A DNA stretch of 64,000 bases from contig JAQQWL010000011.1 in NCBI GenBank assembly GCA_038363925.1, positions 4,278,001 through 4,342,000 of the forward strand, in the 5' to 3' direction. Shown here piece by piece: positions 39,501 through 51,096 of this stretch. A program made the position numbers and the translations under genes. How positions within the stretch are numbered: position 1 is the first letter of the stretch; the number at the start of each line of letters is the position of its first letter. A model generated the notes under the pieces. It was not told the origin of the DNA. It saw only the letters and a list, made by a program, of their open reading frames with translations, and searched no databases. The stretch is from Apiospora phragmitis. Its lineage: Eukaryota; Ascomycota; Sordariomycetes; Amphisphaeriales; Apiosporaceae.

Positions 39501-42500
39501 AAGACCGCCCAAGAAATCGACAGCCTCGCGAGCATGGTCGCGAAGGTACTTCGGGTTGATCGGCTCGCCATCAACAAGCTTGCCAAGCAGGGGCGAGATT
39601 ATGGGAATCTTGGGAGATCCAAAGCGGACTGAACGAGCCAGGTTCTCGAAATCATCCATAATCGGCTCGACTTGGGCCGAGTGGAAGGCGAACGGAACCT
39701 TGAGCTGCGTACACTTGAAGCCAGCAGCACCGAGCTGCTCAGCAATCTCGGCCACTTCGATAGATGTTCCACTCAGGACAGTCTCCCTAGGACCGTTGAC
39801 GCATGCGACGTTGGTTGTGGCACCGCGAACACCCAATGCTTCAGTGACTACCTCACGGGACCCCTGGACAGCAAGCATGGCGTGTGTGCCTGCAGTGCAC
39901 TTCTCCACCAGGAGCTGCGCGCGAGCACCCACGAGGTAAATGGCATCGCTTGCCGAGAGGACTCCAGCCACATTGAGAGCAGCGTATTCACCAAGACTGT
40001 GGCCAAGGACCACACCGGGCTGAATCCCCCAGGAAGCCCAAAGCTTGGCCAAGGCCATCTCGAAAGATGCAAGACCAAGCTGAACCACAACAGGTGACAG
40101 CTTCTGGACCTCTGGCTCACTACCATCAATGAGGGGTAAGAATGAAGGGAACCCATGAATCTGTGCTAGTTGGTCGTACTCGTTGATTGCAGCCTTAAAG
40201 ACGGAGTAGTGGGCATACAGTTCCTTGCCCAGCCCAGCGTAATGCGAACCTTGACCTGTGAACATGAAAGCAACCTTGGGTTGTTCTGGCGAGACGGGGA
40301 CAAAGTTCGACTTCAAGCGTTCCTTAATGGCTTGTGCGGCGTCCGCCGAGCTGCTAGCAGCTACATTCATGCGCCAATAGTGCTGGATCTTACGTGCAGT
40401 TGTAGTGTAAGCAACATCGCAGATCGGAGTCGAGGGGTTCTCTTCAATGAACCGGACCAGGTTCTCGGCATTGCGGATCATGGCAGACTTCGACTTGGCA
40501 GTGACGGTAACAACATGGACACTGCGAGGATCGGCAGCAGCCGCGGGGTACTTCCGTCCATCCTCGATCAGGAGGCCGGTGTTACCACCAGCGGCACTGA
40601 AATTGTTGACGAAGACCCTGCGCGGCTTCCCATCCTTGCGCTGGAATGGAGTCTTGTGGAATGCGATGTTGACGCCTCTGTCACCAAGATCCTTGGGGAA
40701 GGTCTTATTGATCTCCCCTTAATGCCAATGTGGGGGGGAATGGCGTTCTTCTTCAACATAAGCAGGACCTTGGTCAAGGCAGTAACACCCGAGGCTGCTT
40801 CTCCGTGACCAACATTCGACTTCACAGCACCCAAGTAAAGTGGTCGATCGGCAGCTCGGTGTCGTTCGGCGGGTGCGAAGACATTGGTGACAGAAACCAT
40901 TTCAGTGCCGTCACCGGCTTGTGTACCAGTTCCGTGCATCTCAACGTAGTCAACATCGTGAGGGTCCACACCTGCCTCGTCGAGAATAGATCGAGATAGA
41001 ATAGATTGTGTAGGACCGTGAGGATGGGTGATGGAGATGGCATCGGCCGAGTGGTTGGTTGCGGAGCCGAGAATGACGGCAAGGATGTTGTCCTTATCCA
41101 GCAGGGCATCATCGAGACGCTTCACCACAATGGAGGCGCAAGCGTCAGCGCGACAGTATCCATCAGCATCGTTGTCGAAAGTATTACAGTTGCCCTTCTT
41201 CGACAAGAACTGACCGCGACTCAGACCAGCAAAAATATCCGAGTTGGTCATGCACGAGAGACCGCCGATGATGGCAGTGTCGCAATCCTTCACCCACAGC
41301 GAAGTGCAAGCGACTTGGAGTGCAGCCGCGCTGGAGGAGCACGCTGTATCGATACTGAGACTGGGCCCGCTGAAGCCCATGTGGTAGTTGATTCTGCCGG
41401 GACCGAAGGCACGGACACCACCTGTGATATAGTACGTGTCCACCTCCTGGGCCGCGTTAATCTCTCGCCAATCATCAGATGTCTGACCGTAGAATGTACC
41501 AATACGATCCAAACGAGTGGACGGCGTACGGTTTGGCACGTATCCTGACATCTCGAGCGCTTCATAAGCGGTGGTCAAAGCCATACGCTGCATGGGATCG
41601 GTCTGGAATGCCTCGCGAGGAGACATGTTGAAAAACCTCGGGTCAAAGTGACCCGGGTCCTTGATCCAGCAACCGTAAGGAGTATGACTGGTGTTGACGG
41701 CCTTCCCAGTCGGGTCAACGTGGCTGTCGACCGGGAATCGATCGGCAGGGACGACACGATGAGCGTCAATGCCCTTCTCCAGCAACTCCCAGAATGCTTC
41801 GACACTGGCAGAGTCGGGGAAGCGGCCGGCCATACCGACGATGGCCAACTTGCACTTTCCGGTTGTTCCATGGTTACCGATGCTGGCTGAGTTGCTCTCC
41901 CGCGAGATTGTCGGAGGGTTACGTAGCACCACCTCGAGCTGTGTCTGTGTCTTCAACAGATTGGCCAGCGTGCCAGCAGCTTGCGTAGGGCCATATGGAA
42001 TGACTAGGGCCCGAGTGCCCTTGAAACCACGTGCATGTCCGATGCTACCGCTCAGAGCCTTGTGGAAAAGAAGTGGCTCATTCAAGATCTCCCAAACCAC
42101 TGCTTTCAAAAGTGATTTCGTGTCGGTCTCTGTGAACGAGGCGCCTGTCACACAGGACATGACCGAGCTTCGCGGTTTCGAATCTGCCAGCGCAGCTGAC
42201 ACAGAATCGTCATTAAGGCGAAGAATGGCGTCCAAGTCCGCCGTTGCATGCAGGTGAGAAGCATGGTAGGGACCGTACACGGGTATAGCTGTCGGTCTCG
42301 AATCGAACAAGTCTTTGCTGAAGAGAGACTTCAATGTAGCCGGCGGACCAGAAACCGCAATGTTGCTAGCCGAGACAGCACTCACGTAAGCGTGAGAAGC
42401 TTGTGAAATTCCCTGTTCTATCAGTGAGCAAATATGAAGAAAGCCTTCGGTGAAGATGAAATCCTTACCTCAGACTTGTGGAAGTCATCGAGGATCGACT

Positions 42501-43105
42501 TGGCAGTAGACTCCTTGGCTCCAGGGACAACGTATGTCCAGCTCTCCGACTTTCCAGACGAGGGGCTTAGCCGTTCTGCTAATGAGGCAACATGTGATCC
42601 AACTCTGTATGCCATCAAGACGACCTGGACGGCGATAGGAAGGAGCGACGAGAGAGAGGGACTCGACGCGATGGCGCTGGCAGCGAAAAGGCCTGTGCAA
42701 AGACCGGAGAGGTAAGTATTCTCCGGCTCTGTGGCATCTTGGTATTCCTTCTCGGAACGGCTATGCGGGGGTTAGCGGAATCACACTTCTCAAGCTGGTT
42801 AGGTCTGCATACTCTATGTAATGAGCGAGTTGTGCGACACATAGCAGGGCGCTATCAATCCCCGGGTACTTGATGCTCTGGGCATAATACCGCTCGTTTA
42901 ATTGGCGGAGAGTCCGGAACATGGGTATCTTTGTCCTCTCTACCCGAGGCAGCTGTTCAACCTCCAACCTCAGCGCTTCGCCCGATGCCTCAAGGAAAGC
43001 CTTGGACAGAACGCTCGGGTTCCCTAGTCGGTAGAAGTCGGCAAGAAAGCCATGTGTGTCGAGGGACTGGTCCCCGAAAAGGAGAAATGCCATCTGGTCC
43101 GCCAT
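36528..43105 (-). CDS. PKS1: Non-reducing polyketide synthase for DHN melanin
   Basis: An iterative type I PKS that makes 1,3,6,8-tetrahydroxynaphthalene from malonyl-CoA. Exons on the minus strand: 43105-42813, 42760-42469, 42412-36528; introns of 52 and 56 nt. Corrected length is 2156 residues. Domains: SAT (Cys119 in GLCTG), KS (about 380-805, Cys553 in DTACSSS, then EMHGTGTQAGD and SNVGHGEA), malonyl-CoA AT (Ser1001 in GHSLGEY), PT (His1330 in CSGHLVNG), two ACPs (Ser1691 in GVDSLMG, Ser1816 in GMDSLMS), and a C-terminal thioesterase / Claisen cyclase (Ser1982 in GWSAGG). This SAT-KS-AT-PT-ACP-ACP-TE order is standard for melanin PKS1, and all catalytic residues are present. The C run at 40715-40718 (+ strand) lacks one base; as read, the frame would stop just after the KS active-site region, before the AT. 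Confidence 0.96.
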
Positions 43106-43190
43106 TGTGATTGTTGAGACGGTTGTGGTTGTTATCCCGGCAGTATATGGATAAGATCTTCTGAACTTAGCAAAGGTCGTCGAGGCATCA

Positions 43191-43198
43191 CTTATATA
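43191..43198 (-). promoter_or_regulatory. Probable TATA box of PKS1
   Basis: On the minus strand this reads TATATAAG, about 90 bases before the PKS1 start codon, a usual distance for a fungal gene with a short leader. Confidence 0.55.
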
Positions 43199-44229
43199 CA
43201 TAACGAACATGGCCCGGAGACAGGGCAGTAAAAGAAAGGTACAGCAATGGTCAGTGCCACCTTGCTAAGCAATCCATGACAAGACTCTCTCTCTACCCGC
43301 ACATCTAGGCTAAGATCCAAGGGGGGTGTGCAGGTGAGAACAGAGAACAGACACCCCCAGGATCCCTACCTTCAGTTGGACCGGGGGGTCAGATGTCCGG
43401 CATGGGTTGCCTTTCGGTGACCGAAGACTGATGAACGATAACCATGGCATTTCCGTTTTGGGGAACGAATACGTGCAGTGAAAACTGGCAGCCCTGGCTA
43501 ATGGCACAGCCGAGTACTTGCCGAGAGGAATGTATAGTCTCGTGGGCTCGTAACAGACACACGGAGACTCGTGACGTCGTACAAGCCCCGGCCACAGCCC
43601 GCACCCAGACATTTCACACAGGTTTATTAGAGCGGCACGTATAGATTGCTCCTGCAGTCGGTACCTGAAAAGCGGCTCCCAGCGTCGGGAGACGGTACCG
43701 CTTTCAGGCGAGGAGGAATAGGCCAGCGCCAAATCGAGGTTCACGTTTGGCCCAGGTATGGGACTGCTTGTACGTATTCGACAAGACCGACTGACACCTA
43801 AGTCACAGCGATTTGAAACTACGCACAGTAAATTAGACTTGGGATTGATCGGATGCTGAATGTTTCTGTTGGTGATCGTCCCCGTTTCAGTAAGTAGACG
43901 GTGGGTGTCCACGGCCGTTGGGGAACTCCGCGACCAGGGCCGCGGCGCACAACAACAAAGTGGATCTTACGCAACCATCAGCTCGATATCAGCACGATGA
44001 GAAATGAGGAGAGGGGGGTGCGTAGGAGGAAAAAAAGAAACAAGGTACTGTTAGTCCCAACGTATGCCTTGAGGAACTGTAAATAGAAAGTCTGATCTCA
44101 CTTTTCTGCGGTGGGACTGTCCGTACATATGGTGAGGAAAGAGAGAGAGCGCGTCCGACCCAGGGCGCTTCGGCGGAATGAAGTGAGAATAGACTTTCAC
44201 CCAGTAGGGTGGAACTCAGCTAGCGATCG

Positions 44230-44543
44230 TGATAATGCAGAGTACTTATTCGAATAATGCAATATAGCGTAGTATAGCATTGTTCAGATAATGTGCTATG
44301 ACCGGACCGCACTTACCTCGAATATTCGCATCAGTCGTGACAGGCCGGTGCTCCCAGCCACATTTATTAGTATTTCGGACAACAACGAGATCTCCCTGAT
44401 CGGATGTTTGGAATTGCGAACACAAATAACGCACTATACTATTATGCCAATTATGGTGAATCGACATAATAGCATTATGTGCATATAATAGCATTATGTG
44501 CATAGAATAGCATTATGTGCATATAATAGCATTATGTGCATAG
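44230..44543. mobile_element. Possible degenerate MITE: AT-rich imperfect inverted repeat
   Basis: The two ends (about 44240-44300 and 44415-44490) contain related AT-rich words in opposite orientation, such as GCTATACTACGCTATATTGCATTA against GCACTATACTAT plus TATGCCAATTA when one arm is reversed; I estimate about 70% similarity by eye. The centre (about 44300-44410) is less AT-rich. No coding capacity, so if mobile it would be a non-autonomous element or its remains. No clear target-site duplication found. Confidence 0.35.
44468..44543. repeat. Four tandem copies of a 19-bp unit
   Basis: Unit AATAGCATTATGTGCATAK repeated at 44468, 44487, 44506 and 44525. The last base alternates T, G, T, G, so the array looks like a 38-bp dimer copied twice. 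It forms the right edge of the palindromic island. Confidence 0.95.
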
Positions 44544-47500
44544 AATAGGTTGGAGATCGCTAGGCTCAGCAGGCTTCTAGCAAAATGAACAGACTCCCGT
44601 ACTCCATCCTCTCGCCTGGATACTCTTTCCTTTTCTCGCATCCATGTCTGGGATTTGAGCCTTGCGGATCAGTAATAAGAGTGGATATGTGGGCCTCACT
44701 CTCACTCTTGCCCTTTCTCTTTTTGGATTGTCGACTCAATCCAAATCGAAAGCCTTTTCGTTCAAATGAGGCATAGGCGTATCAAGAAAAGCATGTCACG
44801 GGATGAGATTCTTCCTATTTCATCTTTTCTGGGCCTGAATAAAGCCGAGGCCAGTCGATTCGACCTGCTATCGTCGTGTTTGTCTTTGTCGAGGTTGGAT
44901 GTTGGGCCGTGATTGGATCAAATGGAAATTGGATGAATGTTGAGGCTGCCTGCACCTGGCCGTCGACCCCGAGCCGACTGTCAGCCAGCCGCCAGGTAGA
45001 ATACAGATACACCACGAAAGTTACCAGCGTGCATTCAAATATAGAGTTCAAGGCGCCAGACGGCTCACGGGCAGATGGCAGGTCCTGGGAGTTACATCGT
45101 TCCCTCAGCTGTGCCTATCGGCTAGATCTGGGGCATTACAATTGATCTACATATCCGCAGGTCTCTCTCTGGCGGTCTTGATGCCCGTCTGCCTTCCTGG
45201 ATACCCGCCTTGGCCTGAATGCGCTGAAGCCACGCGCCATTAGCTGGCGGGATCCGGGCATCATGGCTCGGAGCCTCTCGTAGCCGGCCGCCATAAGCGA
45301 ATACACTTGGCACCAATCGGCCATTTCTGATGGAAGGTGCCTTGCCGCCCAGGTCACTGTCCGTCCGCCAGGGCCATCAGTGGTAACTTACCGCCGGTAT
45401 GGATTTGGTGGATATGTCGACAGGGTAGCTGGCAGCAAGGGCAGCCTGCGCAGGACGGATTGATTCACCTCTCATCGCACCAGTGGATTCGTCAACCAAT
45501 GGTCTTCTCGATTGATTGATTATCAAGCAAGGCAAGTGTAGTAGCACTCCAATGGTGCGCGCATTGCTGTCTTAGATGCGAAAAGCCAAAAAGTCCGTCT
45601 CGGGACTATCAGCACATGCCCCCCTCTGCCTTGCTTTGATGTCGTGACCATTTCAACTTTTCTGGAGCTTCGTCCAAGCGATCTGCGGAAGCTGAATGAC
45701 AACCGGTCCGGCGCTTTTGCCTGCCTATGCCTATCATGCTTTGTTGCGGCATCCACTTACGCGGAAGCCTGACTTCTATGTTAGGTAGGCTTGGTGTCTT
45801 GGTGCCATCAGCCTCAGAGCCGCAGGCACACGCACACACACGCACAAACACACCACTCTTGAACACCCATAGCAACCGCATAACCTTAGAGTCCCCCCCC
45901 GTCCACCCGCCATCTTGTAAACTGGAGCTTGACGGCTTGCCTCATCCGGGTCATTACCAACGTTGCATCTAGCTGCTAACCTACCGCCCGCCATGGATGC
46001 ATGTCACATATCCTCGTGGGTTCGGTCGGTCAGTCATAAGCTTCTCATCCTAACGTCGACTCTCAATCCTCCTCTTCTCGCTTACATGCACTTGTCTCAA
46101 GTACTGTGGCCTCCTTGACTTTTCACCGACCGCCAGAAGCGCCGAATAAGTCGTCGATGTGACTTGAGTTGCGGTACGTAGTACAGCTACAGCGGCTCTT
46201 CAGGTACCCATCCTTCACGGCATAAAGACTGCCCACTAGGCATACAGAGATGGCGTACTGAACCGATGCTCCAAAGCGACCTAACGCTGCGGTCCGCAGC
46301 CAATCGGCGCAGCATCATCCAGGATGCCGACGATTGTTCTGGACCAAACAGCCCACCCACCATGGGCCTGTTATGATGCGGGATGCTGCGTGTTCGTTTC
46401 CGCGCTTGTGAAGCATGGCAGCGTTTCGGCAGCGTGTGAAACGCGGAAGAAAGAATATGCTTGCATCTCTGGCTTGTGCTTACGCTGTAGAGATGCCCAG
46501 GGTTGGGTTATTCTGTCGTCATCTTCAACCGAGCGCCTCGCCGTTCTAGGCTGGCGATCAGATTGATTACTGCCTAGACCGTGTTCTTCAGGTCTCTAGA
46601 AGGCAGCAGAAGAACGCGTGATACCCCGGTTCGGTAGCAGCTAATTCAACCGAAAATATAAATCCAAGTAGACCGTCCGTTCGGACTGAAACGACATGTC
46701 GGCCACGCGCCGTGGCGCAGTTAGCAGTAGATGGTCCCAATTTCTCATCTAGCTGACGGCTTTTCGGTCTTTCTTTACGGTCCGCGACTCTATTGCTGCT
46801 AATAAGTAGCTTCTGTCAGCTTCATTTCGACTCTTGCTATTGCGTGCATTAGGTCTACTCGCTCACACCCAGTAAAAAGTTTCTTGGCCGTAACTGCTTA
46901 CAGGCTGCAGGAGCTGTCAGGGACCGGACATCCGACCTGGAGCATACGCTCGGAAACCAATGTGAGTGTAACCAATCGTGTTATTATCTTGGCCTCAGGG
47001 AGAAAGCCTTTTTTCGCCGTCAGCATCCTTGTCAAGGCACAGAATGCATACCGATAGATTGTCCAGCAAGACTGCTTTAGACTCCCTGTAGTGTAACATC
47101 TTCATGTCGAGCCTAAGCTAATCGCCTGACTGTACCGCCAGCAATGGCCGGATTCCAAAGGACAAATCGGCTTCCAGGTCCCGATAGCCCCCGGTGCCCT
47201 GTCCCAAACCAAACCAAGCCAGTCAGCACATTCGCTCACCAGCCACCTGCTTGGTCGCGCATGATTGGGCTAGCGGGCGATTCTGGTTCCTACAAGGCCG
47301 GTGACCATCTACGGTTCCAAGAGCTGATCTCATCTCACTGCTCACGTCCGCCATGGATCACGTGCCTCGTATTCTTAGCCCGAAATCGAGTTCTGGCAAA
47401 CCGACCGAAACTCGCAGTAGTAGGCCAATCATGATCCCAACCACCCCAACCTGATACCTGGGCGAGAACACTCGAGACCGCATGGGCTTGACGCGGGACT

Positions 47501-48929
47501 CGGTGCAGCTTGCCCAAGGCACCCGGGTATACTCCCGCAACGTCGCGGGTATTCTGCGTTCGTGGCCACCATCCCAGGGCCCTGGCTTGAGGTGTATGTC
47601 CGTCACTTCCTATGCAAGTATGACATCCTGCAAAGTTTTCTTCTTAACGGAGTCTCTTTTGTTTCGTTTTATCTGTATCAAGCTAGCCTAACATGAGCAG
47701 TGCTGTGATACTGCCATCATACTGGTACTGCTTCCACCTTGGAAGTCATGAGTCATTCATGCACATACCGGTCTCATACAATATACGTGCCGCATTTGTT
47801 GAGGATGCCCTCAATGCAAGCTGCTAAGGGTCTCGCAGGTTTGGAGCCTAGGTAGGACGCAGTGGTTGCCTTTCCCTCCCTGTGGACGAACCACGGGTAG
47901 GCACAGTTGATAACATGCCATCGAAAACCAGGAGCGCGGCGCAGGTATCAACCCTATGCGCACATTATCGCCCAATTCCCTTGGGGAAACGGCCTGCTCG
48001 GCTGCACGACATGGCATGAAACCAGCGACGATGCCCATCTATGGCTCACATACCGACCCCTGACGCTTGCCCGTCTTTTTTACCGTTCCCGGTGATATTT
48101 TCTCTCTCTTTCTAGATACACATCCCCCATTGCCATGTCTCCCCCGCATACAGCTGAAAGGTATGTTGCTGTTGTTCTTCAGCCTCGAAACGCAGCCAAG
48201 ACGGCTCGAGAAGGATCAGCGGTGCGACGATGGATATCATAGTGAAGAAGTCCCCTTCTTTCCCCGGCCGTTCCTAACGGCGGTGGGGGCCAACGCAATG
48301 GACATACATGATGTATATTATATTTTTATATATAGAATGATAGAAATATGTCCGATGATGGCACTCAAACGCCTCGCGATACACGGGTCATGCACACCGA
48401 GAGTTGGCGCGCGGTTGTCCGAAGTGGCGGCGCCGCCATCGAGGGACAGCGCAACGACCCGTATGTATGCAGCAGCAAGGATGATGGCATAGGACTTGGG
48501 GGGTTGAAGGATGCCGGACAACCGGTTGGATCGTATGCAACAACAGGTCATGGGGCAATGTTTAGGCAGACATATACACAGCCACTCAGTGTTCAAGTCA
48601 ACTAAGTCTTTCCTTCTTCCCCATCCAACCCCGAGCACTGCTACCGCGTAAATGCTTCAAACTACACAGTGTATATGTATACGAATATGAAGGAAGCAAC
48701 TAAGCAAACAGCTGTCTTTACGTATTGCCCTCCTTTCTTTCCACATCATCCAATTACTAAAGGGGCAAATTAGCTCACTATTCCTTCGTCTATTCATGTC
48801 GAAAGCTCAAGACTTTCGAAGGAGGATATGAATTTGGACTACCTCACCCTCTCCTGGCGGCCGGCCAGTGGGTTTCCGCAAGACGCTGCGCTAAGCAGTG
48901 CCCAGCGCGGGGAGGTACAGGAAGCCAGA

Positions 48930-49310
48930 TTAGTTGGTAAGCGGGGTTGTGATGAATCCCATGGTATTGAGGGGATCATCCGTGTTTCCAGAGGCGCTGC
49001 CGGTAACAAGGATGTTCCGGGCCCTGCACTTGACGAGATGGTCTTTGGGAACTGGAACCCGCGGAACTGCTCGGGCGCCCGCGATCAGGGTCGTCATGCT
49101 GCCCATTGCCATGCGGGGGGTGGCGGGGGCCTGGCCATCCATTGGAATTACTACCACCCCACAATGAGCCGGCATCGGGGCCGTCACGTTTGGCGAGCTG
49201 ATAATGGTGATCCTGGAGATGGAAGCAGTGGATCCCAAAGTCGATGTTATTCAGGAAGACCTCGACAATGTAGATCTTTGAGTTTGTACTCGCATCGCCT
49301 AGCGTGACGG
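48930..49310 (-). CDS. Weak candidate: uncharacterised Ala/Pro/Met-rich protein
   Basis: On the minus strand a frame reads from about 49310 (VTLGDASTNSKIYIVEVF), shifts at the three-base run 49237-49239 if one base is removed, and continues to a stop at 48930-48932. The second part has strongly C-biased third positions and the pattern GS-x-TTLIAG ... PRV ... DHLVKC, which loosely recalls PAAR-like zinc-binding folds. I could not find a secure start codon. An overlapping plus-strand frame of 159 codons (48828-49307) is equally open, so even the strand is not certain. Confidence 0.25.
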
Positions 49311-49958
49311 CTGAGTGAAAATGGGCGCGTCTTCTGGCCTTTGTAGGTAGGACTGTTGACACCAGGCTACAATGGATCAGTCAAACACCAACTTTCTGCA
49401 ATGTAACCCTTGATCAGCACGGTATACAGAACATGCCAGGAGTAGCCATTGTCAACACAGCGGTAGCAAGTCCAGCCTGAAAGCTGCCCTATGTTGTGGG
49501 AGTGGTCTGAATGGGTTTATTAGGTAGGTAACATGCAAGTCGAAATCTATCGCACCAAAACTTACACCAAAAGGTGCCCCAATACCTACAACGATTCTAT
49601 ACTCTATATAATAAGTACAGATGCTACATAGACATATCAGTCGTTCGCATGGCTGTTCCCAAGAGACGTGCTAGGTTAATTGGCAGTGGTGAGTGATGGC
49701 ATCAAGTGTGGCTGGTAAACAAAGCAGCCAACGCGCCTAAGCCACAATCCGACGTCACTCGGTAGGCAGCGATGACCATCAACGTCAGATAAGCCGGAAA
49801 TCTCGACTTGGCAATGGATAGTGTTCGTGTTCGCGTATAACATCAAACTCGTTAACGAAGAGCGCAAGCGTTGAGCTTCCTTCAGCCCATCCATCCATCC
49901 ATCCATTCTTTCGTTTCGTCATTCGTCTGAAAGCGAAGAAAGAGTCAATCCAGAGAAA

Positions 49959-51096
49959 ATGAAAGCCATCATTGCCGCTCCCGCAACCTTGGCGCTAGTG
50001 TATCGCGCTTACTCGCACAACTCGCTGACGCCTCTGGGCATCGTCGCCGCCGCCCTCACCGCCACCGCCCACGCCGTGCACCCCTGGAACCTCCCCTTCA
50101 TGCTCCTCTGCGTCTTCTTCCTGGCCGGGACGCGCGTGACCAAGGTCAAGAAGGACGTCAAGGCCGGCCTCACCCTGAGCTCCCAGGGCTCCTCGGGTGG
50201 GGAAGGCCCCCGGACCCACGTCCAGGTGCTGGCCAACTCCTTTGTCGCCTCCGCCCTGACGCTGCTCCACGCGTACCAGCTGCACCTGCGGCGCGGCGCG
50301 GTCGCCAAGGGGGAGCTGCCCGCGGGCTCGTTCTGCTACAGCTGGGGCAAGGGCGACCTCCTCGTCATCGGCATCATCGCCAACTACGCCGCCGTGGCCG
50401 CCGACACCTTCAGCTCCGAGCTCGGCATCCTGTCCCAGAGCGAGCCGCGCCTCATCACGTCCCTGTCGCTCCGCAAGGTCCCCCGCGGCACCAACGGGGG
50501 GCGTCACGCTCTGGGGTTTGGTCGCCGGCTTTCTCGGGAGCATGGTCGTGGTGACGGCTTCGCTTGCCTTTCTCCCCCTGTGCAGCGACGCGTCCGCCGG
50601 CCAGGTCGGAGGAGGTCCTGCCTGGACAGTCGGCCAAAAGGTTACTCTTGCTTGGGGCTTGACTGTCTGCGGCGCACTAGGGTCCCTCCTGGACAGTTTT
50701 CTCGGCGGAATCTTCCAGCGAAGCGTTCGCGACGCGAGGTCCGGGAAGATCGTAGAAGGTGATGGCGGTGTCCGTGTTTTGGTGTCGACAGAAACGAATC
50801 CACTCTCCCAGGAGTATTTCAAGAAAACGACTGAAGTCAAGTCAGCCATCTTGAAGGGCGAAGGCAAAGCAGCTGTGGAGAAGGCTGAGCCCGCCGGAAA
50901 CCCCTACGATCCTACGAACAAGCACCGTTCATCCCACTTCGGAGACCACAAACCTACCCGTATGGTCGAAAGTGGATTCGACTGGCTAGACAACAACGAC
51001 GTCAACTTTCTAATGGCTCTCACAATGAGTATCAGTGCGATGGCAGGGGCGGGATGGTATTGGGGCATTCCTTTAAGCAGTATACTTCAAGCGTAG
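49959..51096 (+). CDS. DUF92 / TMEM19 family membrane protein
   Basis: An integral membrane protein of the DUF92 family (eukaryotic TMEM19, plant VTE6-like). VTE6 is a phytyl-phosphate kinase; the function of the fungal member is not established, so I assign none. Corrected length is 378 residues with no intron. Hydrophobic segments alternate with loops. The family's conserved ADTFSSELG motif and the glycine-rich NGGVTLWGLVAGFLGS region are present, followed by a long hydrophilic loop (about 260-345) and a last membrane helix near the C-terminus. The six-G run at 50496-50501 contains one G too many; the frame switches there in the middle of the conserved NGGVTLWG motif. The first half is very GC-rich with C-ending codons, which creates a long spurious antisense open frame (49995-50867). 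Confidence 0.88.

Larger units (their letters stand above)
43106..49958. other. 6.9 kb gene-poor region upstream of PKS1 and of the DUF92 gene
   Basis: The left end must hold the PKS1 promoter. No conserved gene seen. It contains an AT-rich palindromic island (44230-44543), an ATCC run (49888-49906) and one coding candidate on the minus strand (48930-49310). A 200-codon open frame at 43310-43912 (minus) has no recognisable domain and overlaps the likely upstream region of PKS1. Confidence 0.5.

Noticed and set aside
37281..39632. Several plus-strand open frames of 100-207 codons inside PKS1
   Set aside because: Shadows of the PKS coding strand, which carries intact PT, ACP and TE motifs.
43310..43912. 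200-codon minus-strand open frame just upstream of PKS1
   Set aside because: No motif and no codon bias; more likely upstream regulatory DNA.
49995..50867. 290-codon minus-strand open frame antisense to the DUF92 gene
   Set aside because: Same cause: GC-rich third positions remove stop codons on the other strand. The plus strand has clear family motifs.
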